Assembly (NCBI RefSeq): GCF_016283395.1
Contig: NZ_JAEEMU010000037.1
Coordinates: 1-64,000 of the forward strand
Length of the DNA: 64,000 nt
Reading direction: 5' to 3'
Source of the DNA: Ruminococcus sp.
GTDB taxonomy: Bacteria; Bacillota_A; Clostridia; Oscillospirales; Ruminococcaceae
Shown here: positions 17,987 through 26,516 of the stretch, one piece after another
Position numbering within the stretch: position 1 is the first letter of the stretch
Layout: each line of letters begins with the position of its first letter
Translations under genes and position numbers: made by a program
Notes under the pieces: model-generated
Seen by the model: the letters and a program-made list of their open reading frames with translations, nothing else
The model's database searches: none
What the model was told of the DNA's origin: nothing

Positions 17987-18009
17987 ATCTGCTTTGCAGA
18001 TTTATTTTT
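17987..18009 (+). terminator. Possible attenuator hairpin before oadA
   Basis: ATCTGC-TTT-GCAGAT stem followed by TTATTTTT, ending one base before the GAGGAGG ribosome binding site of oadA. The short stem makes it a weak terminator; attenuation or protection of the ribosome binding site are alternatives. Confidence 0.35.
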
Positions 18010-18023
18010 GAGGAGGCTTGTAC

Positions 18024-19421
18024 ATGAAAAAAGTGCAACTGACAGAAACCGTTTTACGTGATGCTAATCAGTCACTGATGGCTACACGTCTTCCTTATTC
18101 AGATTATGAGGGTATTCTCTCAGATATGGATAAGGCTGGATACTATTCTATCGAGTGCTGGGGCGGAGCAACATTTGACTCATGTCTTCGTTATCTCGGC
18201 GAGGATCCGTGGGAGAGACTCAGAAATCTGAGAAAAAATCTTCCTAACAGCAGACTTCAGATGCTTCTGAGAGGTCAGAACCTTCTTGGATATAAGCATT
18301 ACCATGATGACGTTGTTGAGAAGTTCATCGAACTCTCAATAAAGAATGGTATCGACGTAATTCGTATTTTTGACGCTCTTAACGATTTCAGAAATATCGG
18401 AACAGCTCTTGAAGCTACAAAGAAGTACGCAACAGAGAAAACTATCGCTTCAGGCTGTATCTCATATACACAGAGCCCTGTACATACAGTTGATAAGTAC
18501 ATCGAAATGTGTAAAGAGCTCAAGACTATGGGCTTTGATACTATCTGCCTCAAGGATATGGCAGGTACTATGTCTCCATATGAGGCTGAGCACCTTATCA
18601 AGGGCATCAAGGACGCTATCGGCGATATGACACTTATCCTCCATACACACTGCACAACAGGTATGGCTTATATGACTCTTACAAAGGCTATCGAGTCAGG
18701 CATTGACGTTATCGACACAGCTACATCATGCTTCTCTGGCGGTACATCACAGCCTGCAACCGAAACAATGTTCTATGCTCTACAGCAGTATGGCATTGAG
18801 TCAGGTCTTAATGAGGATATCATCAATAAGGTAAACGATTACTTCAAGCCGATCAAGCAGAAGTATATCGACAACGGTCAGCTCAATCCAAAGAGCCTTG
18901 GAACTGATGCTCAGGCACTTGTATATAAAGTTCCCGGCGGTATGCTTTCAAATATGATCGCTAACCTTACAGATATGCACGCTATGGACAGATTTGACGA
19001 GGCACTCGCTGAGATCCCGAAGGTAAGAGCTGATATGGGTTATCCTCCGCTTGTTACTCCTCTCTCTCAGATGGTAGGTAATCAGGCTGTAACAAATGTG
19101 CTCGTTGGTGAAAGATATAAGAACATTTCCAAGGAGATCAAGAACTATATCAAGGGCGAGTACGGTAATCCTCCTGCACCTATCGCACAGGAGCTGGTTG
19201 ACAAGGTACTCGGTGACAGCGAAGCAGTAGATTGCCGTATCGAGGATCAGAAGCGCACAGGCGAAGAATTCGCAGCTGCAAGAGAAGCACTCGGCGATCT
19301 TTGCAGAAGTGAAGAAGACGCTATGAGCTATATCTGCTATCCTGATCAGACTATCAAGTTCCTCAATGACCGTAAAGCTAAGGAAGAGAACGAAGCTGTT
19401 TACACTATCGAGGAAATGTAA
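18024..19421 (+). CDS. oadA: Oxaloacetate decarboxylase, alpha (carboxyltransferase) subunit
   Basis: 465 residues: a carboxyltransferase TIM barrel plus the conserved C-terminal region, but no biotin domain, which is a separate gene here. It moves the carboxyl group of oxaloacetate to biotin. Key features: TVLRDANQSLMATR near residue 8 (metal-binding Asp), CLKDMAG near 177 (reactive Lys) and LHTHCTTGM near 207 (metal His pair). AGGAGG seven bases before ATG 18024 fixes the start; a TTG two codons upstream is unlikely. It is first of four genes (oadA, oadG-like, biotin carrier, oadB) with gaps under 15 bp. The same architecture is used by methylmalonyl-CoA decarboxylase, but the barrel motifs are of the pyruvate carboxylase/oxaloacetate decarboxylase family. 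Confidence 0.92.
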   Translation: MKKVQLTETVLRDANQSLMATRLPYSDYEGILSDMDKAGYYSIECWGGATFDSCLRYLGEDPWERLRNLRKNLPNSRLQMLLRGQNLLGYKHYHDDVVEKFIELSIKNGIDVIRIFDALNDFRNIGTALEATKKYATEKTIASGCISYTQSPVHTVDKYIEMCKELKTMGFDTICLKDMAGTMSPYEAEHLIKGIKDAIGDMTLILHTHCTTGMAYMTLTKAIESGIDVIDTATSCFSGGTSQPATETMFYALQQYGIESGLNEDIINKVNDYFKPIKQKYIDNGQLNPKSLGTDAQALVYKVPGGMLSNMIANLTDMHAMDRFDEALAEIPKVRADMGYPPLVTPLSQMVGNQAVTNVLVGERYKNISKEIKNYIKGEYGNPPAPIAQELVDKVLGDSEAVDCRIEDQKRTGEEFAAAREALGDLCRSEEDAMSYICYPDQTIKFLNDRKAKEENEAVYTIEEM

Positions 19422-19433
19422 GGGGGCAGAGCT

Positions 19434-19826
19434 ATGTTTGATAATATCTTAGTTTCTGCTGCTGTTGAAAAGGCTGATGATATGTCTATAGCTGAAGCAG
19501 GTATAACAGCTGTTTTTGGTTATGCTGTCGTATTTACAGGTCTTGTAATTCTTATGATCGTACTTTACTGTACAGGTGCATATTTCAAATCCAAGGACGC
19601 TAAGGCTAAGGCTGCTGCTGATGCAGAAGCTGCTAAAAAGAAAGCAGCTGCACCTGTTGTTGCTGAAACAAAGCCTGAACTCCCACTTGCACCCGGTTCA
19701 GCCGGTCATGTCAAGCTCTTTGACGTTCCTGACAAGGAAGCTGCTATGATAATGGCAATAGTTGCCGATAAAATGCAGAAGCCGCTCAATGAGCTGCACT
19801 TTATTTCCATTAAGGAGGTCAAATAA
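19434..19826 (+). CDS. oadG: OadG-family small membrane subunit
   Basis: 130 residues with one membrane helix (about 27-50, GYAVVFTGLVILMIVLYCTG), an Ala/Lys-rich coiled linker (KAKAAADAEAAKKKAAAP), and a C-terminal soluble segment (about 85-130). In Na+-translocating decarboxylases the gamma/delta subunit anchors the alpha subunit to the beta subunit. A GGGGGCAG ribosome binding site precedes the ATG. The C-terminal domain (KEAAMIMAIVADKMQKPLNELHF) matches the tail often seen in clostridial OadG-like proteins. Two bases separate it from the biotin-carrier gene. Identity rests on topology and operon position. Confidence 0.8.
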   Translation: MFDNILVSAAVEKADDMSIAEAGITAVFGYAVVFTGLVILMIVLYCTGAYFKSKDAKAKAAADAEAAKKKAAAPVVAETKPELPLAPGSAGHVKLFDVPDKEAAMIMAIVADKMQKPLNELHFISIKEVK

Positions 19827-19828
19827 TC

Positions 19829-20224
19829 ATGAAGTATAAAGTTACACTTAACGGTAAGACTTATGAGGTCGAAGTAGAGCAGGGAAAAGCTGTTCTTCTT
19901 GATGAATATGAGGCACTTGCTCCTGCACCGGCAGCCGCTGCTGCACCTGTTGCTGTTGCTCCTGCCGCTGCTCCCGCAGCTGCACCTGCTGCTCCTGTAA
20001 ACCTTGCAGCAGGCGAAACTGTTACAGCTCCTATGCCGGGTAATATCATCAGAGTTGATGTTGCTCAGGGCGATACAGTAAAGGCTGGACAGATACTTGT
20101 AATTCTCGAAGCTATGAAAATGGAAAATGAAATAGTAGCTCCTAAGGACGGTACAGTTGCTCAGGTAGTTACAAGCAAGGGTTCTGTAGTTGACACAGGT
20201 GCTCCTCTTGTTGTTATAGCATAA
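19829..20224 (+). CDS. Biotin carboxyl carrier subunit of the decarboxylase
   Basis: 131 residues: a short N-terminal strand segment (MKYKVTLNGKTYEVEVEQG), a flexible Ala/Pro linker (about 31-60), and a biotinyl domain with the biotin-acceptor motif EAMKMENEI (Lys near residue 97) between the usual glycine turns (APMPGNI, KDGTVAQV). It carries CO2 as carboxybiotin from OadA to the membrane subunit OadB. In Klebsiella this domain is fused to OadA; the split form is common in Firmicutes. An AGGAGG lies inside the end of the preceding gene. The GC-rich linker codons contrast with the neighbours but follow from the Ala/Pro content. Confidence 0.92.
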   Translation: MKYKVTLNGKTYEVEVEQGKAVLLDEYEALAPAPAAAAAPVAVAPAAAPAAAPAAPVNLAAGETVTAPMPGNIIRVDVAQGDTVKAGQILVILEAMKMENEIVAPKDGTVAQVVTSKGSVVDTGAPLVVIA

Positions 20225-20237
20225 GGAGGGCACGTAA

Positions 20238-21455
20238 ATGGATATTCTTGAGACCCTGAAAACTTTGTGGAACGATTCGGGTTTCCAAAGCTTTTTCGTA
20301 AACGGGGGCTGGAAGAATCTTATCATGATATTCGTATCGTGCGTTCTTCTCTACCTCGGAATCAAAAAGAAATTTGAACCGCTCCTCCTTGTTGGTATCG
20401 CATTCGGTTGTCTGCTTGTAAACCTTTCTTACTTTGGCAGCGGATCAACAGATGCTCTTTATCATCTTGATCTTTGGGATAACTTCCTTAATCCCGAACA
20501 TGAAGATTATCACAGCTACGGAGCTATAATGGCTCATGGTGGACTTCTTGATATACTTTACATCGGTGTAAAGGCAGGTATCTATCCTTCACTCATCTTT
20601 ATGGGTGTAGGTGCTATGACCGACTTCGGTCCGCTTATTTCCAACCCTAAGAGCCTCCTCCTCGGAGCTGCTGCTCAGATGGGTGTATTCCTTGCATTCT
20701 TCGGAGCTATTTGTCTTGGATTTAGTGGAACTGAAGCTGCTTCTATCGGTATCATCGGCGGTGCTGACGGCCCTACAGCTATCTTCCTTACAACAAGACT
20801 TGCTCCTCATCTCCTCGGACCTATTGCGATCGCAGCTTACTCATATATGGCTCTTATCCCTATGATACAGCCGCCTCTCATGAGACTCCTTACAACAAAG
20901 AAGGAGAGAGAGGTAAAAATGGAGCAGACTCGTGTAGTTTCAAAGACAGAGAAGATAATCTTCCCGATCATTGTTGCAATGTTCGTTATCCTTCTTCTTC
21001 CTTCAACAGCTCCACTCGTAGGTTGCCTTATGCTTGGTAACCTCTGGAGAGAGTGCGGAGTTACAGAGAGACTTTCAGATACAGTTCAGAATGCTCTTAT
21101 GAACATCGTAACTGTATTCCTCGGTATTTCTGTTGGTGCTACAACAGTTGCTGAGCGTTTCCTTTCACTGGAGACTATCAAGATCATCGTTCTTGGTCTT
21201 ACAGCATTCTGCTTCTCAACAGTCGGCGGACTCCTTGTAGGAAAGATCATGTATAAGCTCTCAGGCGGCAAGATCAATCCGCTTATTGGTTCAGCTGGTG
21301 TATCAGCTGTTCCTATGGCTGCCCGTGTATCTCAGATGGAAGGTCAGAAGGCTAATCCTTCAAACTTCCTGCTCATGCACGCTATGGGACCGAACGTTGC
21401 AGGCGTTATCGGTTCTGCTATCGCAGCAGGCTTCCTTCTTGCAGTATTCAAGTGA
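20238..21455 (+). CDS. oadB: Na+-translocating decarboxylase, beta subunit
   Basis: 405-residue integral membrane subunit that decarboxylates carboxybiotin and exports Na+. It shows the family signature IGGADGPTAIF near residue 173, whose Asp is essential for Na+ transport in Klebsiella OadB, and the second conserved stretch NPLIGSAGVSAVPMAARVSQ near 345. About nine to eleven membrane segments. AAGGAGG before the ATG. It is the last gene of the operon, ended by the hairpin at 21471. With the Na+-type V-ATPase at 46.5-55 kb it supports a sodium energy circuit. Substrate (oxaloacetate rather than methylmalonyl-CoA or glutaconyl-CoA) is inferred from the alpha subunit. Confidence 0.95.
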   Translation: MDILETLKTLWNDSGFQSFFVNGGWKNLIMIFVSCVLLYLGIKKKFEPLLLVGIAFGCLLVNLSYFGSGSTDALYHLDLWDNFLNPEHEDYHSYGAIMAHGGLLDILYIGVKAGIYPSLIFMGVGAMTDFGPLISNPKSLLLGAAAQMGVFLAFFGAICLGFSGTEAASIGIIGGADGPTAIFLTTRLAPHLLGPIAIAAYSYMALIPMIQPPLMRLLTTKKEREVKMEQTRVVSKTEKIIFPIIVAMFVILLLPSTAPLVGCLMLGNLWRECGVTERLSDTVQNALMNIVTVFLGISVGATTVAERFLSLETIKIIVLGLTAFCFSTVGGLLVGKIMYKLSGGKINPLIGSAGVSAVPMAARVSQMEGQKANPSNFLLMHAMGPNVAGVIGSAIAAGFLLAVFK

Positions 21456-21470
21456 TAAAAGTATGAAAAT

Positions 21471-21511
21471 ACCCGAAAGCTGTCATAACGACTTGCTTTC
21501 GGGTTTATTTT
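21471..21511. terminator. Terminator, oad operon / alkD
   Basis: Perfect 10-bp stem ACCCGAAAGC / GCTTTCGGGT with a 14-nt loop and T-rich tail, between two convergent genes. Its 5' arm matches that of the terminator at 12404-12415 (CCCGAAAGC). Confidence 0.85.
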
Positions 21512-22170
21512 TATATGTATTTGCTTGCTTCCTTTATGCTCAGATCAGAAAGTTCATCTTTGTACTTGCTGATAAAGTTTCCGACCCATTCGGGAGCTGC
21601 TTTGGAATACTCTCTTAAAGCCCAGCCGATAGCCTTATTGATAAAGAATTCATCAGTTCCGAGACAGTTACAGATTATTTTTTTCAATAATTCCGTATCT
21701 GTTTTGCCTTTGTAAGCTAATTGGTGCAGGATAGCTGTTCGTTTGAGCCAGATACTATCACTTACTGACCATTTTATCATAAGCTCACTAACTCTTTCAT
21801 CTCTCAAGCCTATATCACCGATGACCTTGCAGAGAAAATCTATAGTGTCCCACCATGACTTTGTAATTATAAACCGCTTTATTTTGTCAATATCTTCAAA
21901 AGAAAGATATTTCTTCATGGCGAGCAGATAATCGTAAACAAGATACTGCATTTCTCTGTGGTCATCTTCATGGCATTTATCAAGGAAGTCCCAGTCAATG
22001 TCTTTTGAAGCTTTTTCGCTTTTCAGCAAGTCTTTATACAGTTCTTTGCGTTCGGGCGAGGGAATACCGTAAAAATCAAACTTATTTTTCATATATTCGG
22101 ACATTGCAGCAGCGTTTTCGGGATTTTGTGCATTTTCAAACACTTCTTTTACTAAATTGAATTTACTCAT
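21511..22170 (-). CDS. DNA alkylation repair protein (AlkD family)
   Basis: 219-residue all-helical HEAT-like repeat protein of the AlkC/AlkD DNA glycosylase family, which removes N3- and N7-alkylated bases. Visible features: YGIPSPERKELYKDLL near residue 34, REMQYLVYDYLL, the catalytic-region segment TKSWWDTIDFLCKVIG (Trp-Asp pair, matching W109/D113 in Bacillus AlkD), SIWLKRTAILHQL and NKAIGWALREYSK. The length is normal. GAGG precedes the ATG. It is transcribed alone, divergently from pgk, from a consensus promoter at 22216-22244, and ends at a terminator shared with the oad operon. Confidence 0.92.
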   Translation of the reverse strand: MSKFNLVKEVFENAQNPENAAAMSEYMKNKFDFYGIPSPERKELYKDLLKSEKASKDIDWDFLDKCHEDDHREMQYLVYDYLLAMKKYLSFEDIDKIKRFIITKSWWDTIDFLCKVIGDIGLRDERVSELMIKWSVSDSIWLKRTAILHQLAYKGKTDTELLKKIICNCLGTDEFFINKAIGWALREYSKAAPEWVGNFISKYKDELSDLSIKEASKYI

Positions 22171-22215
22171 TTTTATTACCTCATATTCTCGTATTTAAGA
22201 ATTTGATTTATAAAG

Positions 22216-22244
22216 ATTATACTTGACAAAAACTGCTTTGTCAA
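22216..22244 (-). promoter_or_regulatory. Promoter of alkD
   Basis: Minus strand TTGACA (22239-22244), 17-bp spacer, TATAAT (22216-22221). The spacer contains TTGTCAA, so TTGACAAA and TTTGTCAA form an inverted repeat across the -35 and spacer. Confidence 0.85.
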
Positions 22245-22317
22245 TAGAGAAATTGTTGCTTTTAAGATCGAAATACCAAACTGATATGGCATTTTTTCTA
22301 TATAATAGCCTGTCACA

Positions 22318-22348
22318 AATATTTTTCATGTTTAACATGAAAAATATT
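22318..22348 (+). promoter_or_regulatory. 31-bp perfect palindrome upstream of pgk
   Basis: AATATTTTTCATG and CATGAAAAATATT are exact 13-bp inverted arms around TTTAA. It lies just upstream of the cre-like site and the pgk promoter, and just downstream of a lone TATAAT at 22301-22306. Operator for a dimeric regulator or a transcript hairpin; the regulator is unknown. Confidence 0.6.
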
Positions 22349-22363
22349 ACGGAAACGCTTGCA
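22349..22363 (+). promoter_or_regulatory. Candidate catabolite-responsive element (cre)
   Basis: ACGGAAACGCTTGCA agrees with the CcpA consensus WTGNAANCGNWNNCW at every specified position except C for T at position 2. It overlaps the pgk -35 box, where CcpA binding would be expected to repress. Confidence 0.5.
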
Positions 22364-22387
22364 AAATTTCTCAGAATAGTGTAAAAT
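22359..22387 (+). promoter_or_regulatory. Promoter of the glycolytic operon
   Basis: TTGCAA (22359-22364), 17-bp spacer, TAAAAT (22382-22387). The leader then holds a GTTGTTA/TAACAAC hairpin before the AAAGGATG ribosome binding site of pgk. Confidence 0.75.
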
Positions 22388-22456
22388 AGAAATGTACGTT
22401 GTTAATATTATAACAACAGCTTAGAATGTATTTTATTACGAAAGGATGTCATACCC

Positions 22457-23677
22457 ATGGCAGGATTAAACAAGGTTACTGTAGAAGACATTAACGTTAA
22501 GGGCAGAAAGGTACTCGTAAGAGTTGACTTCAACGTTCCTATGAAGGACGGCGTTATCACAAACGATAACAGAATCCAGGCTGCTCTTCCAACTATCAAT
22601 AAGCTCGTTGAGAATGGTGCAAAGGTAGTTCTTTGCTCACACCTCGGCAAGCCGAAGAATGGTCCGGAGGCTAAGTTCTCACTTGCTCCTGCAGCAAAGA
22701 GACTCGGCGAACTCGTTAAGACAAACGTTATCTTTGCAGCTGATGATACTGTTGTAGGCGACAACGCAAAGAAGGCAGTTGCTGCAATGAAGGACGGCGA
22801 GATCGTAGTTCTTGAAAATACACGTTTCCGCGGCGACGAAGAGACAAAGAACGGCGAGCAGTTCTCTAAGGAGCTTGCTGATCTTATCGATGGCGAAGTA
22901 TTCGTTATGGACGCTTTCGGTTCAGCACACAGAGCTCATGCTTCAACAGCAGGCGTTACAAAGTTCGTTAAGGAAACTGCTGTTGGTTACCTCATGCAGA
23001 AGGAGATCCAGTATCTCGGTAATGCAGTAGAGGTTCCTGAGAGACCTTTCGTTGCTATCCTTGGCGGTGCTAAGGTTGCTGACAAGCTCAACGTTATCTC
23101 TAACCTCCTTGAAAAGTGTGACACACTTATCATCGGCGGCGGTATGGCATATACATTTATAAAGGCACAGGGCGGTTCTATCGGAAAGTCACTGGTTGAC
23201 GAAGAGAAGCTCGACTACTGTAAGGAAATGCTCGCTAAGGCTGAGAAGCTCGGCAAGAAGATCCTTCTCCCTGTAGATACAGCAGTTGCTGATTCATTCC
23301 CTGATCCAATCGACGCAGAGATCAGCGTAGATTATGTTGATGCTGACAAGATCCCTGCTGACAAAATGGGTCTTGATATCGGACCTAAGACAGCTGCTAT
23401 CTTTGCTGAGGCTGCTAAGAACGCTAAGACAGTTGTTTGGAACGGACCTATGGGCGTATTCGAGAACCCAACTCTCAAGAAGGGTACTGTAGCTGTTTGT
23501 GAGGCTCTTGCACAGGCTGATGCTACAACAATCATCGGCGGCGGTGACTCTGCTACAGCTGCTATCCAGCTTGGCTTTGCTGACAAGATGAGCCACATCT
23601 CAACAGGCGGCGGTGCTTCACTTGAATACCTCGAGGGTAAGGTACTCCCTGGCGTTGCAGCTATCGCTGAAAAGTAA
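22457..23677 (+). CDS. pgk: Phosphoglycerate kinase
   Basis: 406-residue glycolytic kinase that makes ATP from 1,3-bisphosphoglycerate. N-terminal substrate domain: [50 protein letters not shown]-terminal nucleotide domain: [38 protein letters not shown] and GGGDSATAA. All signatures are intact and the length is standard. The start follows AAAGGATG. It leads pgk - small membrane protein - tpiA - gpmI; gap is not in this window. Very strong codon bias. The promoter overlaps a cre-like site, consistent with carbon control. Confidence 0.98.
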   Translation: MAGLNKVTVEDINVKGRKVLVRVDFNVPMKDGVITNDNRIQAALPTINKLVENGAKVVLCSHLGKPKNGPEAKFSLAPAAKRLGELVKTNVIFAADDTVVGDNAKKAVAAMKDGEIVVLENTRFRGDEETKNGEQFSKELADLIDGEVFVMDAFGSAHRAHASTAGVTKFVKETAVGYLMQKEIQYLGNAVEVPERPFVAILGGAKVADKLNVISNLLEKCDTLIIGGGMAYTFIKAQGGSIGKSLVDEEKLDYCKEMLAKAEKLGKKILLPVDTAVADSFPDPIDAEISVDYVDADKIPADKMGLDIGPKTAAIFAEAAKNAKTVVWNGPMGVFENPTLKKGTVAVCEALAQADATTIIGGGDSATAAIQLGFADKMSHISTGGGASLEYLEGKVLPGVAAIAEK

Positions 23678-23691
23678 TTGAACTTATAAAC

Positions 23692-23720
23692 AGGGCGGGT
23701 AGAGATATTCGCCCTTGTTT
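23692..23720 (+). terminator. Weak hairpin after pgk
   Basis: AGGGCG / CGCCCT six-bp stem with a 12-nt loop followed by TGTTT. Likely only partial termination or an mRNA-processing structure, as tpiA and gpmI follow without a clear new promoter. Confidence 0.4.
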
Positions 23721-23747
23721 CGGTATCAAGTAAAGGGGCTGACAGTA

Positions 23748-23936
23748 ATGGATTCGATCGAACAGTTCAAAGAGGAAAAGGGCGAAAAGGCTTTCCTCTA
23801 TATGCTTATAGGTTTCCTTGCAGGAATAGTTGTAGGATTTATAGCATCTCCTGTAAAAAACGGCATTGCCATTGGAAGCTATAATGGTGCGAACAATAAG
23901 TTCAAGAACTCAAATAATGGCGGAAACAGAGCTTAA
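23748..23936 (+). CDS. Small single-span membrane protein (YtxH-like), unknown function
   Basis: 62 residues: a charged N terminus (MDSIEQFKEEKGEKA), one glycine-rich membrane helix (about 16-36, LYMLIGFLAGIVVGFIASPV) and an Asn/Gly/Lys tail. The G-x3-G pattern and the following SPVKNG resemble YtxH-type helices, but the match is loose. The ATG at 23748 is preferred over an in-frame start 11 codons upstream because AAGGGG lies 9 bases before it. It sits between pgk and tpiA and is presumably co-transcribed, so it is probably well expressed; a role in glycolysis is not implied by anything else. Confidence 0.7.
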   Translation: MDSIEQFKEEKGEKAFLYMLIGFLAGIVVGFIASPVKNGIAIGSYNGANNKFKNSNNGGNRA

Positions 23937-23968
23937 ACAGCTAAAAAATATATAAGGAGTAATCAGTA

Positions 23969-24745
23969 ATGAATAAGTCTTTAAGAAAGGCAATTATTGC
24001 CGGAAACTGGAAAATGAATAAAACTCGCCCTGAGGCTAAGGCACTTCTCGAGGCTATCAAGCCTCTCGTAGCTAACGCTGAGGGCAAGATCGAGGTAATC
24101 GCTTGTGTTCCTTTCACAAACCTCGAAACAGCTATAAATACAACAGCAGGCAGCAATGTTAAGATCGGTGCTGAGAATGTACACTTTGAGAAGAGCGGTG
24201 CATTCACAGGTGAGATCTCAGCTGATATGCTCACAGAGCTTGGCGTTGAGTATGTTGTTATCGGTCACAGCGAAAGAAGACAGTACTTCGGTGAGACAGA
24301 TGAGACAGTAAACAAGAGAACTATTGCTGCTCTTGAAGCTGGTCTCAAGCCTATCGTTTGCGTTGGTGAGCTCAAGTGGGAGCGTGAGTGCAACATCACT
24401 GAGGAAGTTATCGCTCGTCAGATCAAGCTTGATCTCTGGTCACTTACAGCTGAGCAGGTAAAGAACGTTGTTATCGCTTATGAGCCTGTATGGGCTATCG
24501 GTACAGGTCTTACAGCTACACCTGATCAGGCTGAGGAAGTTTGCGGATTTATCCGTGCTCAGCTTGCTAAGCTTTTCGACAAGGCAACAGCTGATGCTGT
24601 AACTATCCAGTACGGCGGTTCAATGAATGCAAAGAATGCTGCTGAGCTCCTTGCTAAGCCAAACATCGACGGTGGTCTTATCGGCGGTGCTTCACTCAAG
24701 GCTGAGGACTTCAACGTTATCGTTCAGGCAGCTGTAGAAGGCTAA
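23969..24745 (+). CDS. tpiA: Triosephosphate isomerase
   Basis: 258 residues, an intact TIM barrel interconverting dihydroxyacetone phosphate and glyceraldehyde-3-phosphate. Active-site elements: AGNWKMNK (Asn/Lys), GHSERRQYFGE (His electrophile), AYEPVWAIGTG (catalytic Glu) and the phosphate-binding QYGGSMNAKN and GGLIGGASLK. AAGGAGTAA precedes the ATG. It lies between the small membrane protein and gpmI. Codon use is that of a highly expressed gene. Confidence 0.98.
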   Translation: MNKSLRKAIIAGNWKMNKTRPEAKALLEAIKPLVANAEGKIEVIACVPFTNLETAINTTAGSNVKIGAENVHFEKSGAFTGEISADMLTELGVEYVVIGHSERRQYFGETDETVNKRTIAALEAGLKPIVCVGELKWERECNITEEVIARQIKLDLWSLTAEQVKNVVIAYEPVWAIGTGLTATPDQAEEVCGFIRAQLAKLFDKATADAVTIQYGGSMNAKNAAELLAKPNIDGGLIGGASLKAEDFNVIVQAAVEG

Positions 24746-24756
24746 TAAAACTAAAG

Positions 24757-24775
24757 GGGCGGATATTATCCGCCC
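24757..24775 (+). terminator. Hairpin between tpiA and gpmI
   Basis: GGGCGGAT / ATCCGCCC eight-bp perfect stem with a 3-nt loop. Only TT follows, so it probably modulates mRNA stability or allows partial read-through. Confidence 0.5.
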
Positions 24776-24797
24776 TTACCCATGAAAGGAAATAGAT

Positions 24798-26318
24798 ATG
24801 TCAAAGAAACCTGTAGCACTTATAATCATGGACGGCTTCGGTTATAACCCTGATACATACGGCAACGCTATCGCTGCTGCAAAGAAGCCTAATCTTGATA
24901 AATATATGGCTGAGTGCCCTAATACTATCATCGGCGCAAGCGGACTTGATGTAGGTCTGCCTGACGGACAAATGGGCAACTCAGAGGTAGGACATACAAA
25001 TATCGGTGCAGGACGCATTGTTTATCAGATGCTTGTTAAGATATCAAAGGATATCAAGGACGGTACATTCGAGAGCAACAAGGCTATCCTCGGAGCTATG
25101 AACAACTGCAAGGAAAAAGGAAGTGCTCTTCACCTTATGGGACTTCTTTCTCCCGGCGGCGTTCACAGCCACATGGAGCATCTTTTCGGTATAGTTGAAA
25201 TGGCTAAGAAGAACGGTCTCGACAAGGTATATATCCATGCATTCCTTGACGGAAGAGACGTTCCTCCTTCATCAGCTGCCGAGTATATGGAAGAAACTGT
25301 AGCCGAACTCAAAAAGATAGGTCTTGGCAAGATAGCTACTATCTCAGGACGTTTCTATGCAATGGACAGAGACAATGCTTGGGACAGAGTTGAAAAGGCT
25401 TATTCTGCACTTGTTTATGGTGAGGGCGTTAAGGAGACAGATCCTGTACAGGCTATAAAGAACTCTTATGCTAACGAAGTAACAGATGAGTTCATGCTTC
25501 CTACAGTAATTGAGGGCGGCGCACAGATAAAGGCTGATGACAGCGTTATCTTCTTTAACTTCCGTCCTGACAGAGCAAGACAGATCACACGCTCATTCGT
25601 TGATCCTGACTTTGCAGGATTTGAGAGAAAGAACGGATTTTTCCCTGTTAATTTCGTATGTATGGCTCAGTATGACGCAACTATGCCTAATGTATCTGTT
25701 GCATATCCGCCTGAGCAGCTTACAATGACAATGGGCGAATACCTTGCAAAGCTTGGAAAGACTCAGCTCCGTATCGCTGAAACACAGAAGTATGCACACG
25801 TTACATTCTTCTTCAACGGCGGTGAGGAGAAGCAGTTTGAGGGTGAGGACAGAATACTTATAAAGTCTCCTGATGTTCCAACATTTGACCTCAAGCCTGA
25901 AATGAGCGCGTATGAAGTATGTGATGCAGTATGTGAAGCGATCGACTCTGACAAGTATGATGTTATCATACTCAACTATGCTAACTGCGATATGGTTGGT
26001 CATACAGGCATATTTGATGCTGCTGTAAAGGCTGTTGAGGCTACAGATACCTGCGTTGGTCGTATGGTAGATAAGATACTTGCTAAAGGCGGTGCTGCTC
26101 TTATCACAGCAGATCACGGTAATGCTGACAAGATGATGGAACCTGACGGAAGTCCGTTTACTGCACATACAACAAATCCTGTTCCGCTTATTGCTGTTGG
26201 TGTTGAGGGTACACTTACAGAGGGCGGCGTACTTGCTGACCTTGCTCCTACAATGCTTGATATTATGGGAGTTCCACAGCCTGCTGAAATGACAGGAAAG
26301 AGCTTGCTTAAAAAGTAA
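24798..26318 (+). CDS. gpmI: 2,3-bisphosphoglycerate-independent phosphoglycerate mutase
   Basis: 506 residues, the Mn2+-dependent mutase of the alkaline phosphatase superfamily that interconverts 3- and 2-phosphoglycerate. Metal and catalytic features: LIIMDGFG near the N terminus, GQMGNSEVGHTNIGAGR with the phosphoserine, HAFLDGRDVPP, ISGRFYAMDRDN, FFNFRPDRARQ, NYANCDMVGHTG and TADHGNADKM. Length standard. AAAGGAAA precedes the ATG. It is the last gene of the pgk-tpiA-gpmI operon, closed at 26322. Its Mn2+ requirement makes the nearby Mn2+ export control biologically consistent, although unlinked. Confidence 0.98.
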   Translation: MSKKPVALIIMDGFGYNPDTYGNAIAAAKKPNLDKYMAECPNTIIGASGLDVGLPDGQMGNSEVGHTNIGAGRIVYQMLVKISKDIKDGTFESNKAILGAMNNCKEKGSALHLMGLLSPGGVHSHMEHLFGIVEMAKKNGLDKVYIHAFLDGRDVPPSSAAEYMEETVAELKKIGLGKIATISGRFYAMDRDNAWDRVEKAYSALVYGEGVKETDPVQAIKNSYANEVTDEFMLPTVIEGGAQIKADDSVIFFNFRPDRARQITRSFVDPDFAGFERKNGFFPVNFVCMAQYDATMPNVSVAYPPEQLTMTMGEYLAKLGKTQLRIAETQKYAHVTFFFNGGEEKQFEGEDRILIKSPDVPTFDLKPEMSAYEVCDAVCEAIDSDKYDVIILNYANCDMVGHTGIFDAAVKAVEATDTCVGRMVDKILAKGGAALITADHGNADKMMEPDGSPFTAHTTNPVPLIAVGVEGTLTEGGVLADLAPTMLDIMGVPQPAEMTGKSLLKK

Positions 26319-26321
26319 AAT

Positions 26322-26346
26322 AAAGCGGATCTTTGATCCGCTTTTC
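26322..26346 (+). terminator. Terminator of the glycolytic operon
   Basis: AAAGCGGATC / GATCCGCTTT ten-bp stem with TTT loop and T-rich tail, four bases after the gpmI stop. Confidence 0.9.
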
Positions 26347-26460
26347 TCTTGAAATTATGTTTGCTTGTGATAACAACTTTGCGTTTACGTTCTGATACCT
26401 ATATAAAAGGCTTTATATTGGCGATAGAGAAAAAACAGGACAGTTTTATCGGCAGGGTGT

Positions 26461-26489
26461 TGCTGTTTCCTTGAAAATATGTTATAATA
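26461..26489 (+). promoter_or_regulatory. Promoter of the apbE cluster
   Basis: TTGCTG (26461-26466), 17-bp spacer, TATAAT (26484-26489) preceded by TGT. Confidence 0.75.
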
Positions 26490-26516
26490 TTTTTAGTTTG
26501 TTTTAGGAGATTATAT

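Noticed and set aside
17914..18003. Antiterminator pairing AAATCTG (17914-17920) with CAGATTT before oadA
   Set aside because: The upstream arm lies at or before the predicted transcription start, so it would not be in the RNA.
19706..20326. Long minus-strand frame across oadG and the biotin carrier
   Set aside because: Opposite-strand reading of strongly codon-biased genes; contains implausible Cys/Ser runs from the Ala-rich linker and no ribosome binding site.
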